Shown here: positions 42,609 through 51,998 of the stretch, in pieces
Layout of the letters: each line of letters starts with the position of its first letter
Position numbering within the stretch: position 1 is the first letter of the stretch
From: Spirochaetota bacterium
GTDB taxonomy: Bacteria; Spirochaetota; UBA4802; JAFGDQ01
Assembly (NCBI GenBank): GCA_034190085.1
Contig: JAXHTS010000023.1
Location: 1-64,000 of the forward strand
DNA: 64,000 nt
Direction of reading: 5' to 3'
Made by a program: the position numbers and the translations under genes
Notes under the pieces: generated by a model
Database searches by the model: none
Told to the model about the DNA's origin: nothing
The model's input: the letters and a program-made list of their open reading frames with translations, nothing else

Positions 42609-43964
42609 TTATTTATTATTTCTTTGCTTCTTTATAATCATTTCAGCCGCTTTTATTAAAGGATATGCTGTGGGCGGTGCTGTCAGGAGGGGATGGGTCC
42701 CTATCTGTGAGGTTAATATATCACTTACCGTCATTCTGTTTTGGATGGCATAACCAATCAAATTGGTGAGTTCCCCTGCTGTTGGACCACCGATAACTTC
42801 TCCTCCAAGAATAACTCCGAAATCTACAGATGCAATCAATTTTATAATTTGTTTATGAGTGTCCGGCAACGTGCCGGGATGCTTGTCAATTCCCTCAAAT
42901 GTCCCACTTACTACATTAAATCCTCTTTCTTTTGCTAGGCTTTCGGTGACTCCGGCAGCCCCAAACGCCGTATCTCCAATGCACGTGCAAAAGATGGCAA
43001 TCGTACCGCTAAACGATTTTACGATGGAAAGGTTGAATAGATTCATTCCTGCGATACGACCCTCTGCACAGGCGGTTGAAGCCAGCATAACACCCTTTAA
43101 TGTTCTTGTCAGGAAGCTGTGTTTTCCCGCACAGTCTCCTACGGCAAAAACGTCTATATCCTCTGTTCGCATATATTCGTTTACCTTGATGAATCCCAAG
43201 TTATTTATCGGTATGCCGGAATCCTTTGCAAGTTCTGTATTCGGGCTGTAGCCGGTTGAAAGGATTACAGCATCAGCAGTAATTTTTTCTTCATTATTCA
43301 AAAGGACAGCCTCGACCTTGCCATCTCCAAGAATCTCTCGAACACCTACACCGGTTCTAATTGTTATACCTCTTGATTCCAAAATTTTTTCAACCTTGAT
43401 GGCCAGTTCCTGATCAAATGCAAGGCTTAAAATAGTCGGCATCAGTTCAACGATTGTAACATTTTTTCCCGTCTTCTTTAGTTCATCCGCAACTTCGACA
43501 CCAATGAATCCGCCACCAATGACAATTACATCTTTGCAGTCATCAAGCGTTGCTTTTGCCTTATCAAGATAAACTTTGTCTTTAGGTATTAATATTACGT
43601 TTTTTAGGTCTGATCCTTTTAGCCATTTGGGTTTAACAGGTTTTGAGCCGGTTGCAATTATAAGCTTGTCATAGGATATTTCTTCATCATTAGATGTTTT
43701 GCAAATTTTGTTTTTGTTGTCAATATGGATCACTTCTCCGATTTTTAAATTTACTCCCGCATTTTCCAGAACGGCATCAGCGATTAAGTTTTTCTCACTG
43801 CTTCCCAGTGATTCAAATATATAGGGTATCCCGCAGGGAACGAGGACTTTTTCTTCTTGTCTGATAACCATAAATTCTTTTTCTGGATAAAATGATTTTC
43901 CTGTTGTGGCAGCCACAATACCCGCCGCACTGCCACCGATAATGAGAACATCTGTCTTCTGCAT
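42609..43964 (-). CDS. CoA-disulfide reductase/NADH oxidase-like flavoprotein, Cys form
   Basis: About 451 residues from the ATG at 43964 (GGAGAAGG upstream). FAD motif VLIIGGSAAGIVAA, then VLVPCGIPYIF, where the Cys is the family's redox residue. Next IIATGSKPVKP, NAD(P)H motif VIVIGGGFIGVEVA, DIDVFAVGDCAGKH and the C-terminal dimerisation domain (TAGELTNLIGYAIQN, THPLLTAPPTAYPL). Members reduce CoA disulfide, polysulfide or oxygen with NAD(P)H. It is a paralogue of the UGA-containing protein at 23513 and keeps Cys where that has UGA, a useful internal comparison. It sits just behind the IS30 element and stands alone. A longer start (MEKGEG) at 43988 would use the ribosome binding site as code, so it is unlikely. 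Confidence 0.9.
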   Translation of the reverse strand: MQKTDVLIIGGSAAGIVAATTGKSFYPEKEFMVIRQEEKVLVPCGIPYIFESLGSSEKNLIADAVLENAGVNLKIGEVIHIDNKNKICKTSNDEEISYDKLIIATGSKPVKPKWLKGSDLKNVILIPKDKVYLDKAKATLDDCKDVIVIGGGFIGVEVADELKKTGKNVTIVELMPTILSLAFDQELAIKVEKILESRGITIRTGVGVREILGDGKVEAVLLNNEEKITADAVILSTGYSPNTELAKDSGIPINNLGFIKVNEYMRTEDIDVFAVGDCAGKHSFLTRTLKGVMLASTACAEGRIAGMNLFNLSIVKSFSGTIAIFCTCIGDTAFGAAGVTESLAKERGFNVVSGTFEGIDKHPGTLPDTHKQIIKLIASVDFGVILGGEVIGGPTAGELTNLIGYAIQNRMTVSDILTSQIGTHPLLTAPPTAYPLIKAAEMIIKKQRNNK

Positions 43965-43988
43965 TTTTGGGCCTTCTCCTTTTTCCAT

Positions 43989-44953
43989 TATTTTATAAAA
44001 TATTAATTGTTTATGATAATTTTTTCTATCACAATGTTACCTCGTCCGCATTTTATTTCGGACACATTTTTGCGTTTATTCATTACTAACAATATATATG
44101 CCATATAATAGGGATGATTAATTATTAATAATTGATAGGAATAACAATAGGATGTCTTTTAAAAATCAAGCTATTTAAAAACTAATTTGAGAAATTATGC
44201 AGGAATTCTATAGGATTATTCACGGAAAGACTTAAATAATACAGAAAATGGTAGAAACTAATGGATTCTAAGCATATATTACTCATAATAAAGGGATTTT
44301 TTAATCTATTTGAGCATAGGTCTTCTGCTCTATAGAAATAATTACTGAATGAAGCCGAAAAATTTAAATAAAATTATTAATTTAAATATCATCAGTAAGC
44401 CCAGGAGGCGTTTTCCCAGCCTTGACGAGATGCTTCAGTATCTTTATTATTTCATAGCTATCTATGATAATAGAAATCACCCTGATAAACATTCCATGCC
44501 AGATATTAAATACGGGGAGAAAAATAATATATCGTTTTCTTAACCATAATCCCTTTATAAAAAATCTTCTCGGTGTTTTTCAAGCAATAAAGAGGTTGAG
44601 ATTTTCGTCGGCATAAAAAAAGTCCTTTGGTTTAATGACTATGATTATTTTGAGGGGTAGGTGTGTTCCAAAAATCGACTAATTCCATATTTAATGAAAA
44701 TAATGAAAAAATATCATCAATATACATAAGTTAAAACAGATATTAGGCAAGAGGTAACTATGGAAGCGCCAATTGTTAAAATTTGTATGCAATTCACCCG
44801 CTAAACGCTTGTTTTGGTTTAATAAACATTTAAGATACCTGCATTGGCAGAGCCTCCCTTTTTGAATACAGGGGAATGATATTTTAACCAAAGCTGAGTT
44901 GTTGCCATTGTTGGGCCTATAATTTGATCTCGAAATTATAATAAAAATCAAAA
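43989..44953. other. Long AT-rich stretch with possible transposase relic
   Basis: About 965 bases. A short plus-strand frame at 44349-44543 (64 codons) reads PRRRFPSLDEMLQYLYYFIA then IYDNRNHPDKHSMPDIKYG. This resembles the last part of integrase-type transposases (a long helix, then YN..R.H), but the evidence is thin and no upstream DDE core is found. The rest shows nothing convincing. The promoters of the divergent genes 43964 and 44954 must lie here. Confidence 0.3.
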
Positions 44954-45538
44954 ATGAATCCATCACAGAGAATATTTCAGAGAATGATAAGAATAAGGGC
45001 TAAATTGGTGGGCGAACAGATATTGCCCTTTATTCACGACGGTGATAATATTCTTGATTTTGGTTGCGGGGATATGACTATCGCGGATTTTCTTACAAAG
45101 AGTAAAAGTGTGTATATCACTGGAATAGACATCGTTGATTATCACTATAAGAGACTGAAATTTATTAAATACACTAAGGGCAGGTTGCCCTTTGAGGATA
45201 ATGAATTTAGCGTAGCTTTAGCTGTATTTACGCTTCATCATACTGACAATCCTCATTTTTATCTAAAGGAGCTAATAAGGGTATCAAATAATAGAATAAT
45301 TATAATTGAGGATACCTATATAAATAGATTTGAAAAGTGTGTCGCCTATATTGTCGATTGGATAGGGAATCGTGTTGTATCCTGGAGCATAAATATTCCC
45401 TTTAATTTTAAGTCTATGAAGGAATGGAAACTCCTGTTTGACATCAATGATTTAACAGTAAAGCACATTAAGAAATTTTATCCTCACCCGATTCCATATA
45501 TCCCCACTCACAATGTCATTATTGTGCTGGATAAATAA
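44954..45538 (+). CDS. SAM-dependent methyltransferase (class I)
   Basis: A 194-residue class I methyltransferase: SAM motif NILDFGCGDMTIADFL (near 32-47), acidic loop GIDIVDYHY, motif LPFEDNEFSVALAVFTLHHT (the usual F..A....L.H) and LKELIRVSNNRIIIIEDTY. This is the Methyltransf_11-type pattern of small-molecule or quinone-type methyltransferases. The C-terminal HNVIIVLDK completes the sheet. The substrate cannot be deduced. It faces the minus-strand lipoprotein operon and has no other partner. Confidence 0.84.
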   Translation: MNPSQRIFQRMIRIRAKLVGEQILPFIHDGDNILDFGCGDMTIADFLTKSKSVYITGIDIVDYHYKRLKFIKYTKGRLPFEDNEFSVALAVFTLHHTDNPHFYLKELIRVSNNRIIIIEDTYINRFEKCVAYIVDWIGNRVVSWSINIPFNFKSMKEWKLLFDINDLTVKHIKKFYPHPIPYIPTHNVIIVLDK

Positions 45539-45600
45539 GCCTCTTTGTTGAATATTTCGTAAATCAAAAAAATGATCAAAGGTAGAATTTTTAAAGAGTG

Positions 45601-48126
45601 CTAAAAGGTTATGATTGTATGAATGAATGTATTAAATCTAACACTTTTAGGTAAGATGTTCTCTTCATCAGTTAAGTCCCATAAATTCGGGATGGCAATA
45701 TCCATATAGTCCAGCCAATAAAATCCTAAATATTCTCCAATATCCGGTCTGAGATTACTTGGACTCTTATCGTGAATTGAAAATATATATAGATTTTCAA
45801 TTGCAAAGGGATCTTCCACATCTATTTCTTTATATATTGCTGGCAAGATGCTCATGCTGGATGTATATTCACTCCCAAAGATCGGTTTAGCAATTGCAAT
45901 ACCTACAGCATAGTCGATGTTTACCTTCATATTATAGTAATCAATTCCATCTGCCTGAATAGCGGCAACTATTATTTTGTCATCTTGGTTGAATGTGCTG
46001 CTGCTAAGCCAGCCGCGGCTTAACCAAAAGGTAATGTATGAATTGTGCTGATAAAACCTTCTGTTTATATTTAACTCGTATCCATTTGTAGTAATTTCAT
46101 TTACACCTTCATGCAGATTGTATGAGAATGCAAAGTCCTCTTTACTTATAAGGAAGCCCAAATAATCCCCCTCAGTGGGCGCTAGGAAACCATTGAAGTC
46201 CCTATCCCATAGCGCTACCACGAAGATATCATCTTCATGATCATCAATATCCCCAGGGGTTAGGTCAGTACTGGAGAGGTCAATATTAAACTCATTTTCC
46301 CCTGGAGGCATTTTGTAGAAGTATTTTATATATTTAAATGGTTCTTTAAATAATAGGTCAATATCTTCAATACTCATCTGAGCAACAATTAGGAATATTG
46401 GATTTGAGTTCTTGTCATACCCTGGAGGTTTCTCAAAGCTTCCAGAGATTGAGATGTCATGTCCTGACTGCTTGGGTAAATCCATCATCATTTCAATATT
46501 TCTGTTTCTGTAGAAACCTCTCTTGATTGTTAATAGTGTCGGGAGTTTCATCGGATCATCAGTATGGAACCCAATTCTATCTCCGCCATCAGGTATTCCG
46601 TTGTTGTTCTTATCAAGGAATGCAATAATCAAAACATTCTCAATTGGTATGTTTTTGCCAAAGGGTAAAACCTTCATCGTATAATCTAAATCCGATGCTC
46701 CTTTTTCCAACTGCTGATAACCCACAATAGCGTCAATGTCAAACATGCCCTCAATATCATCAAAATTGAGGGATGTCAACTCGCCGGCATAGGCGACTAT
46801 AGTAAGATCACCCGTATCATTTCCAATAATTGTGCCCGAAATCTCTGCTTCAAAGTCATAAACACTTCGGTTCAGCTTAAAATCAATATTATTATTTGAG
46901 TCATCCCGAAGCCTATAGGTGGGACTAAAGGCACTGAGGTTAATATAAAACCCCACAGTGTCACCAGGCGTAAGTGGCGAGGGTAATCCACCAGCATAAT
47001 TCATGTCCCACATGGCAAAAATTAAGATTTCGTCTCCCGCATTTAGGTCCGTCTCAGAGAGGTCAATATTGTATTCTATTATCTGGGTCCCATTCTTTGG
47101 CTGTTGGACCTTTTCAAAGCATTTCAGATATTTCATTGCAACACTGAAGTCCTCGAGATTGTCGAGGAGTACCATCGGATCATCGGCTTCAATTACAGCT
47201 ATATAGATTGGATTAGACTCCTCATCGTAGATTTCTCCATCCGGCAATTCCATGCTCCCGCAAAGGGGGATATCATATCCCGATGGTTCAGCTAGTCTAA
47301 TTACCTTATCGATATCAAAGTTGATGTGTTTATTATCTAAAATTCCCTCACGAATCGTTAGCTTTGTAGGGAGATTATTATACTCATCGGAATAGAATCC
47401 AATCATGTCGCCCGCATCGGGTTTCTCATTTGCGTTCTCATCGAACATTGCAATGAGATATACATTTTCAATGGGAACATTATAACCATAAGGCATTATC
47501 TTCATTGAGAATGATACAGGGGATTCGGCCTTTGTTAGCTTCTTATATCCGATTACACCATCTATGTCAAAATCATCGATATTCATAGATGGCATCTCGC
47601 CAGTAAATGCCACAACCATTATTTCGCCCTTGTAATCCCCATCTATAGTGCCTGAGATGTAAGCCTCAAAGTCATAAACACTTCTGTTTATATCAATTGA
47701 AATGTCTTCATTATGCCCGCTCTTGAGGACATAGTATGGCGAATAATCGTCTCTATCAATGTAGAACCCCACATAATCTCCCTCAGTGGGATTCGGTATG
47801 CCATAATTATAATCCTTATCAACAAATCCAAAGAGCAGAACCTCTTCCCCTGGTCGTAAGGAGGATTCTGATAGATCAATGTTAAATGAATGGTCAATCG
47901 GTTCTACTGCCACAATCTTAATGATAAAGTCTTGAGGATTTTCTTCTATCACTTCAAAATCATCAACAGCCCTGGAAATAACCATAAATGCAGTGCCGAA
48001 TATCCCTTCATCTATTTCAAGATTGCCTGATATAAAAATCTGGTTATTGTTTTCCTCCTCTCCGCAGGAATGAGAAGAAATTACTATAAGAATAATAAAC
48101 AGAATATATAATATTTTTGCATTCAT
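45601..48126 (-). CDS. Giant modular repeat lipoprotein (three module pairs)
   Basis: About 841 residues from ATG 48126, with a lipoprotein signal (MNAKILYILFIILIVISSHS then C, lipobox SHSC). The rest is three copies of a two-part module of about 250 residues. Half A runs from ISGNLEIDEG to a loop DKDYNYGIPNPTEGDYVGFY. Half B runs from YDFEAYISGTIDGDYKGEI to a loop such as DKNNNGIPDGGDRIGFH. The Asp/Asn/Gly loops D-x-(D/N)-x-N-x-x-P-(D/N)-x-(G/E)-(D) look like calcium-binding or EF-hand-like sites. The protein is acidic and beta-rich and would be anchored on the outer or inner membrane. It lies downstream of a larger paralogue, with an outer-membrane barrel gene upstream. Function is unknown. 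Confidence 0.85.
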   Translation of the reverse strand: MNAKILYILFIILIVISSHSCGEEENNNQIFISGNLEIDEGIFGTAFMVISRAVDDFEVIEENPQDFIIKIVAVEPIDHSFNIDLSESSLRPGEEVLLFGFVDKDYNYGIPNPTEGDYVGFYIDRDDYSPYYVLKSGHNEDISIDINRSVYDFEAYISGTIDGDYKGEIMVVAFTGEMPSMNIDDFDIDGVIGYKKLTKAESPVSFSMKIMPYGYNVPIENVYLIAMFDENANEKPDAGDMIGFYSDEYNNLPTKLTIREGILDNKHINFDIDKVIRLAEPSGYDIPLCGSMELPDGEIYDEESNPIYIAVIEADDPMVLLDNLEDFSVAMKYLKCFEKVQQPKNGTQIIEYNIDLSETDLNAGDEILIFAMWDMNYAGGLPSPLTPGDTVGFYINLSAFSPTYRLRDDSNNNIDFKLNRSVYDFEAEISGTIIGNDTGDLTIVAYAGELTSLNFDDIEGMFDIDAIVGYQQLEKGASDLDYTMKVLPFGKNIPIENVLIIAFLDKNNNGIPDGGDRIGFHTDDPMKLPTLLTIKRGFYRNRNIEMMMDLPKQSGHDISISGSFEKPPGYDKNSNPIFLIVAQMSIEDIDLLFKEPFKYIKYFYKMPPGENEFNIDLSSTDLTPGDIDDHEDDIFVVALWDRDFNGFLAPTEGDYLGFLISKEDFAFSYNLHEGVNEITTNGYELNINRRFYQHNSYITFWLSRGWLSSSTFNQDDKIIVAAIQADGIDYYNMKVNIDYAVGIAIAKPIFGSEYTSSMSILPAIYKEIDVEDPFAIENLYIFSIHDKSPSNLRPDIGEYLGFYWLDYMDIAIPNLWDLTDEENILPKSVRFNTFIHTIITF

Positions 48127-48636
48127 AATATGCCCCCATATAAACATTATACTTAGGAAAAGAAGTGTCTTTGATTTGATATTTCTTATATATGTGTTCT
48201 AATGAATATTCTATATATATAAATGAGAGGTCATTTCATATCATTGTATGATTATATTGTAATAGGAAGCTGAGGGGCTCTGATTATGGATCATGATGTC
48301 TCTCCCATTTGTTGAGATATCTCCCACACAATAAGCTTTCAATTATCAATAATGAAACATATTAAGAGAGATTAGCCATATTGAGTATAGTATTTGCTAT
48401 CCTTTTGAATAAGATTAATAAATTAATAATTTGAGAAATCAAGACATTTTTTTATCATATGCATACATTTCTAATAACTATTCACAGAGTGGGGGTAGAA
48501 ATGGACTATTTGCTACCTTTAACTGAGGATACATTGAAGCAGAGGAAGTGACGTTAAATGGGGCGTCAACAATTGATAAGGGAGTGAGAACTTTTACGAC
48601 ATTGATTGATGCGCCTTTGGATTTTCGTTGTTTAGG
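48127..48636. other. Spacer between the two repeat lipoprotein genes
   Basis: About 510 bases with no gene. It may hold a terminator of the upstream paralogue and a promoter of the downstream one. A partial inverted repeat (GGCGTCA near 48561 with TGATGCGCC near 48607) is imperfect. Confidence 0.4.
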
Positions 48637-51600
48637 CTAAAGAGTAAAAAACTCAGAAAATCTTATACTCCTACTTAAAAGATTCTCCTCATCAAATAAA
48701 TCCCAATAATCTGGAAGATATAGAAACCAGAATGGGCAATACCAGTAGAAGGCGAGACGCTCCCCCTCGTCCGGTGATTCATTTCTGTTGCTGTCATGAA
48801 TCGCAAAGATAAATATATCATCAATGGCAAAGGGTTCCTGTACTGGTATCCCTTCATATATTATAGGAAAAATCTTAAGATTAAATTTATTCTCTTGTCC
48901 AAATTTTGCGTCAAATGTCATATTTGCAATCACATAATCTATATCCATCTCCATACTGGAATAATTGACTCCATCCTTATGAATAGCTACTATCATTATA
49001 TTGTCTCCATCGTATAATCCTCCTGAAAATAGACCCTTATCTAACCAGAATGTAACTGACGAGTTATGTTGGTAAAACCTCTTATTCAATTTAAACTCAA
49101 ATCCATTTGATGGGATAGTATTAACCCCATCTTGAAGATTTACAGAATATGCATAAGCCTCATTACTCTGCACATATCCAACATAGTCACCCTCCGTTGG
49201 ATCAAGAAATCCCCCATCTGAATCCTTATCCCAAATGGCTAATATTACGACATCATCCTTAAGGTCTTCTGGATCTCCGGGTACAATATCTGTGATAGAT
49301 AGATCAATATTAAAGGTGTTCACTCCAGGGGGCATCTTATAGAAGTATTTAATCGCATTCAAGGGATCCTCAAACATTATTGCAATATCATCAGCCTGAG
49401 CAACCATTAAAAATACCGGAGGAGAGTTCTCATTATATCCATCGGGTTTTTCAAAGCTGCCCTCAAGGGAGATGTTGAACCCAGAGGGTATGGGGATATT
49501 GAATAGCATCTTCATGTCGATGTTATTCAATTGACCCTCATCAACTCTGATTGTACTGGGAACCTGCATTGTGTACCCAGAGTTTTGTTGTTCCTTAATG
49601 TAGAATCCAACCTTGTCCCCACCATCGGGTTTGCCATTATAATTATTGTCGAGAAAAGAGATTATAAATACATCCTCAACAGGAACGTCTGATCCAAATG
49701 GGAGGATTTTAAGTGTATAATCCAGATCAAAGCCTTTCTTTTCTGTCTTTAGATAACCGATGACAGCATCGAATTCTATTGCATTCTCCAAATCGAAGGA
49801 GTTTATTTCACCGGCATATGCAACGATAGTAAGTTCACCAGCATCGTCTCCAATAATCGTTCCATTTATCTCAGAATCAAAGGAATAGGCTTTCCGGTCA
49901 AGTTTGAAGTTTATCTGATCGTTTTCAACTTCCTTAAGCTTATAAGTGGGACTAAATTCCTCAGCATTCATATAAAAGCCGACATAATCCCCATCGCCAG
50001 GGAAGGATAATCCTGCATGGTAGTTCATATCCAAATAGGCCATTATAAAGACATCATCACCTGCAACATTATCCGTCTCAGTCAAGGAGATGAGGAAGTC
50101 AATCTCATTTGTGCCAGTCGTCATTGGCTGAATCTTCTCAAAGTATCTAACCGTGCCCAATGGGTTCTCAAAAATTTCATTCGGATCATCTGTAGCAGCA
50201 ACCAAGAGGAATAAAGCCTTAGTCGGATCGTCATTAAGGACTACCCCTTCAGGTATTTCAAAACTGCCACTAAGGGGAACATCATATCCAGCCGGATCGG
50301 GTAACTCCATTAGCATCTCTATCTTCTTATTTGCCAATGCGCCCTTATTTATTGTTAGCAGAGCAGGAAGATGATGTTCATCCTCTGTATGAAAACCTAC
50401 TATATCCTTGCCATCGGGGATGCCATTCCCATTCTTATCCAAGAAGGCTATGACATAGACATTATTGATTGGCACATCCTTTCCATAGGGCAATATCTTT
50501 AAGTTATAATCTAGGTTGGTCTTATCCTTATAGATTGTCTGAAATCCTATTACAGAATCAAAATCAATGGCATTCTTAAGATCAAAGGAGTTGATCTCGC
50601 CAGCATATGCCACAATGGTTAATTCACCGGTATCACTCCCTGAGATGGAGCCGCTTATCTCAGATTCATAATCATATACCCTTCGATTGATCTTGAATTG
50701 TATATTTTCGTTGCCATCATTTCTTAGGGTATACTGTGGAGTCATAGCCTCAGTATTAATATAAAACCCGACATAATCCCCTTTCGTAGGGTATGGGAAT
50801 CCTGCAACAGAATCCTTTTCCCAGAGCGCAAAGATGAAAATTTTATCTCCAGCCTCAAGATCTGTTTCAGATAGCATAATGTTGAAATCTACTGTATCAG
50901 TTTTCATCTCTGGTAATGGGATCTTTTCAAAATATTTTACCGCATTTAATGGATCATCCATAATCTTATTAGGATCATCTGTCTCAGCTATAATTATATA
51001 AACGAATTCGGAATCATTACAGTAAACCTCTCCCTCAGGCATATTGAAGCTTCCATAAACAGGATGATCATATCCAGATGGGACGGGGAGCGTCATCTTC
51101 GTTTCAATGTGTTTATTGGATATTGAGCCATTATTTATTGTTATTAATGTGGGAAGTTGGTTCTCTTCTTCAGAATGGAATCCGATCATATCATTGCCAT
51201 CGGGTTTACCATTACTGTTTTTATCATACATAGCTATTAGAAATACATTCTCAATGGGTACATTATGACCATAGGGCATTATTTTCATTGTATAGGGCAA
51301 AGGAGATCCACTTTTATAGGTTCTTTTGTATCCCACAATCCCATCAATATCAAAGTCATTGAAATTAAAAGAATTTAACTCTCCAGCATATGCCACAAGT
51401 ATTACGTCGCCGCTGTAGTCTCCCTGAATGGTGCCTGAGACCTCAGCATCAAAGTCATAGACCCTTCTATTGACTCTGATGTTTATGTTGTCATTATAGC
51501 CCTCTTTGAGTATATAGGAGGTTTGCCAATTCTCCTTTTGAAAATAGAACCCTACATAATCGCCCTCAGTAGGATTTGGAATTTCATAAATATAATCATT

Positions 51601-51903
51601 ATCTACAAATCCAAAGATGAATACCTCCTGCCCAGTACTCAATTCAGTATCAGAAATATCCAGATAGAAATCATAGTCATACGGCTCAACAGAGTAGATC
51701 CCGATAATATGATTCTGTGGATCATTCTCAATTTTATCAAAATCATCCGTTGTGGCTATTGCCAGAAATGCCGGGCCTAGTATATCATCCTCAATCTCAA
51801 GTGTTCCGGATAGATAAATCTCGTTATTCTTTTCTTTGCCGCAGGAATTGAAGGATATAATAAATAAAGCTAGGACAAAACAGTGTAAAATTTTTACTTT
51901 CAT
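48637..51903 (-). CDS. Giant modular repeat lipoprotein (four module pairs)
   Basis: A 1,088-residue paralogue of the downstream gene with one more module pair. Lipoprotein signal MKVKILHCFVLALFIISFNS then C (lipobox FNSC). Modules begin YLSGTLEIEDD, YDFDAEVSGTIQGDYSGDVI, YGSFNMPEGEVYCND, YDYESEISGSISGSDTGEL, SGSFEIPEGVVLNDD, YSFDSEINGTIIGDDAGEL and EGSFEKPDGYNENS, with a divergent last one (TFWLDKGLFSGG). Loops such as DKNGNGIPDGKDIVGFHTED and DNNYNGKPDGGDKVGFYIKE recur. It begins 95 bases downstream of the barrel gene, so the two may be co-transcribed. ATG is preceded by GGAGGAG. The function is unknown; the loops suggest metal-dependent folding. Confidence 0.87.
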   Translation of the reverse strand: MKVKILHCFVLALFIISFNSCGKEKNNEIYLSGTLEIEDDILGPAFLAIATTDDFDKIENDPQNHIIGIYSVEPYDYDFYLDISDTELSTGQEVFIFGFVDNDYIYEIPNPTEGDYVGFYFQKENWQTSYILKEGYNDNINIRVNRRVYDFDAEVSGTIQGDYSGDVILVAYAGELNSFNFNDFDIDGIVGYKRTYKSGSPLPYTMKIMPYGHNVPIENVFLIAMYDKNSNGKPDGNDMIGFHSEEENQLPTLITINNGSISNKHIETKMTLPVPSGYDHPVYGSFNMPEGEVYCNDSEFVYIIIAETDDPNKIMDDPLNAVKYFEKIPLPEMKTDTVDFNIMLSETDLEAGDKIFIFALWEKDSVAGFPYPTKGDYVGFYINTEAMTPQYTLRNDGNENIQFKINRRVYDYESEISGSISGSDTGELTIVAYAGEINSFDLKNAIDFDSVIGFQTIYKDKTNLDYNLKILPYGKDVPINNVYVIAFLDKNGNGIPDGKDIVGFHTEDEHHLPALLTINKGALANKKIEMLMELPDPAGYDVPLSGSFEIPEGVVLNDDPTKALFLLVAATDDPNEIFENPLGTVRYFEKIQPMTTGTNEIDFLISLTETDNVAGDDVFIMAYLDMNYHAGLSFPGDGDYVGFYMNAEEFSPTYKLKEVENDQINFKLDRKAYSFDSEINGTIIGDDAGELTIVAYAGEINSFDLENAIEFDAVIGYLKTEKKGFDLDYTLKILPFGSDVPVEDVFIISFLDNNYNGKPDGGDKVGFYIKEQQNSGYTMQVPSTIRVDEGQLNNIDMKMLFNIPIPSGFNISLEGSFEKPDGYNENSPPVFLMVAQADDIAIMFEDPLNAIKYFYKMPPGVNTFNIDLSITDIVPGDPEDLKDDVVILAIWDKDSDGGFLDPTEGDYVGYVQSNEAYAYSVNLQDGVNTIPSNGFEFKLNKRFYQHNSSVTFWLDKGLFSGGLYDGDNIMIVAIHKDGVNYSSMEMDIDYVIANMTFDAKFGQENKFNLKIFPIIYEGIPVQEPFAIDDIFIFAIHDSNRNESPDEGERLAFYWYCPFWFLYLPDYWDLFDEENLLSRSIRFSEFFTL

Positions 51904-51998
51904 TATTACTCTCCTCCTTATTAAGATAAACCTCTATCTATAATAAATAGACTTGGAATGCTTCTTAATGATTCAAAAGGACAATCGATAAACTACTT

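Noticed and set aside
44691-44966. Minus-strand 91-codon frame before the methyltransferase
   Set aside because: No ribosome binding site; composition looks random and it overlaps the methyltransferase start.
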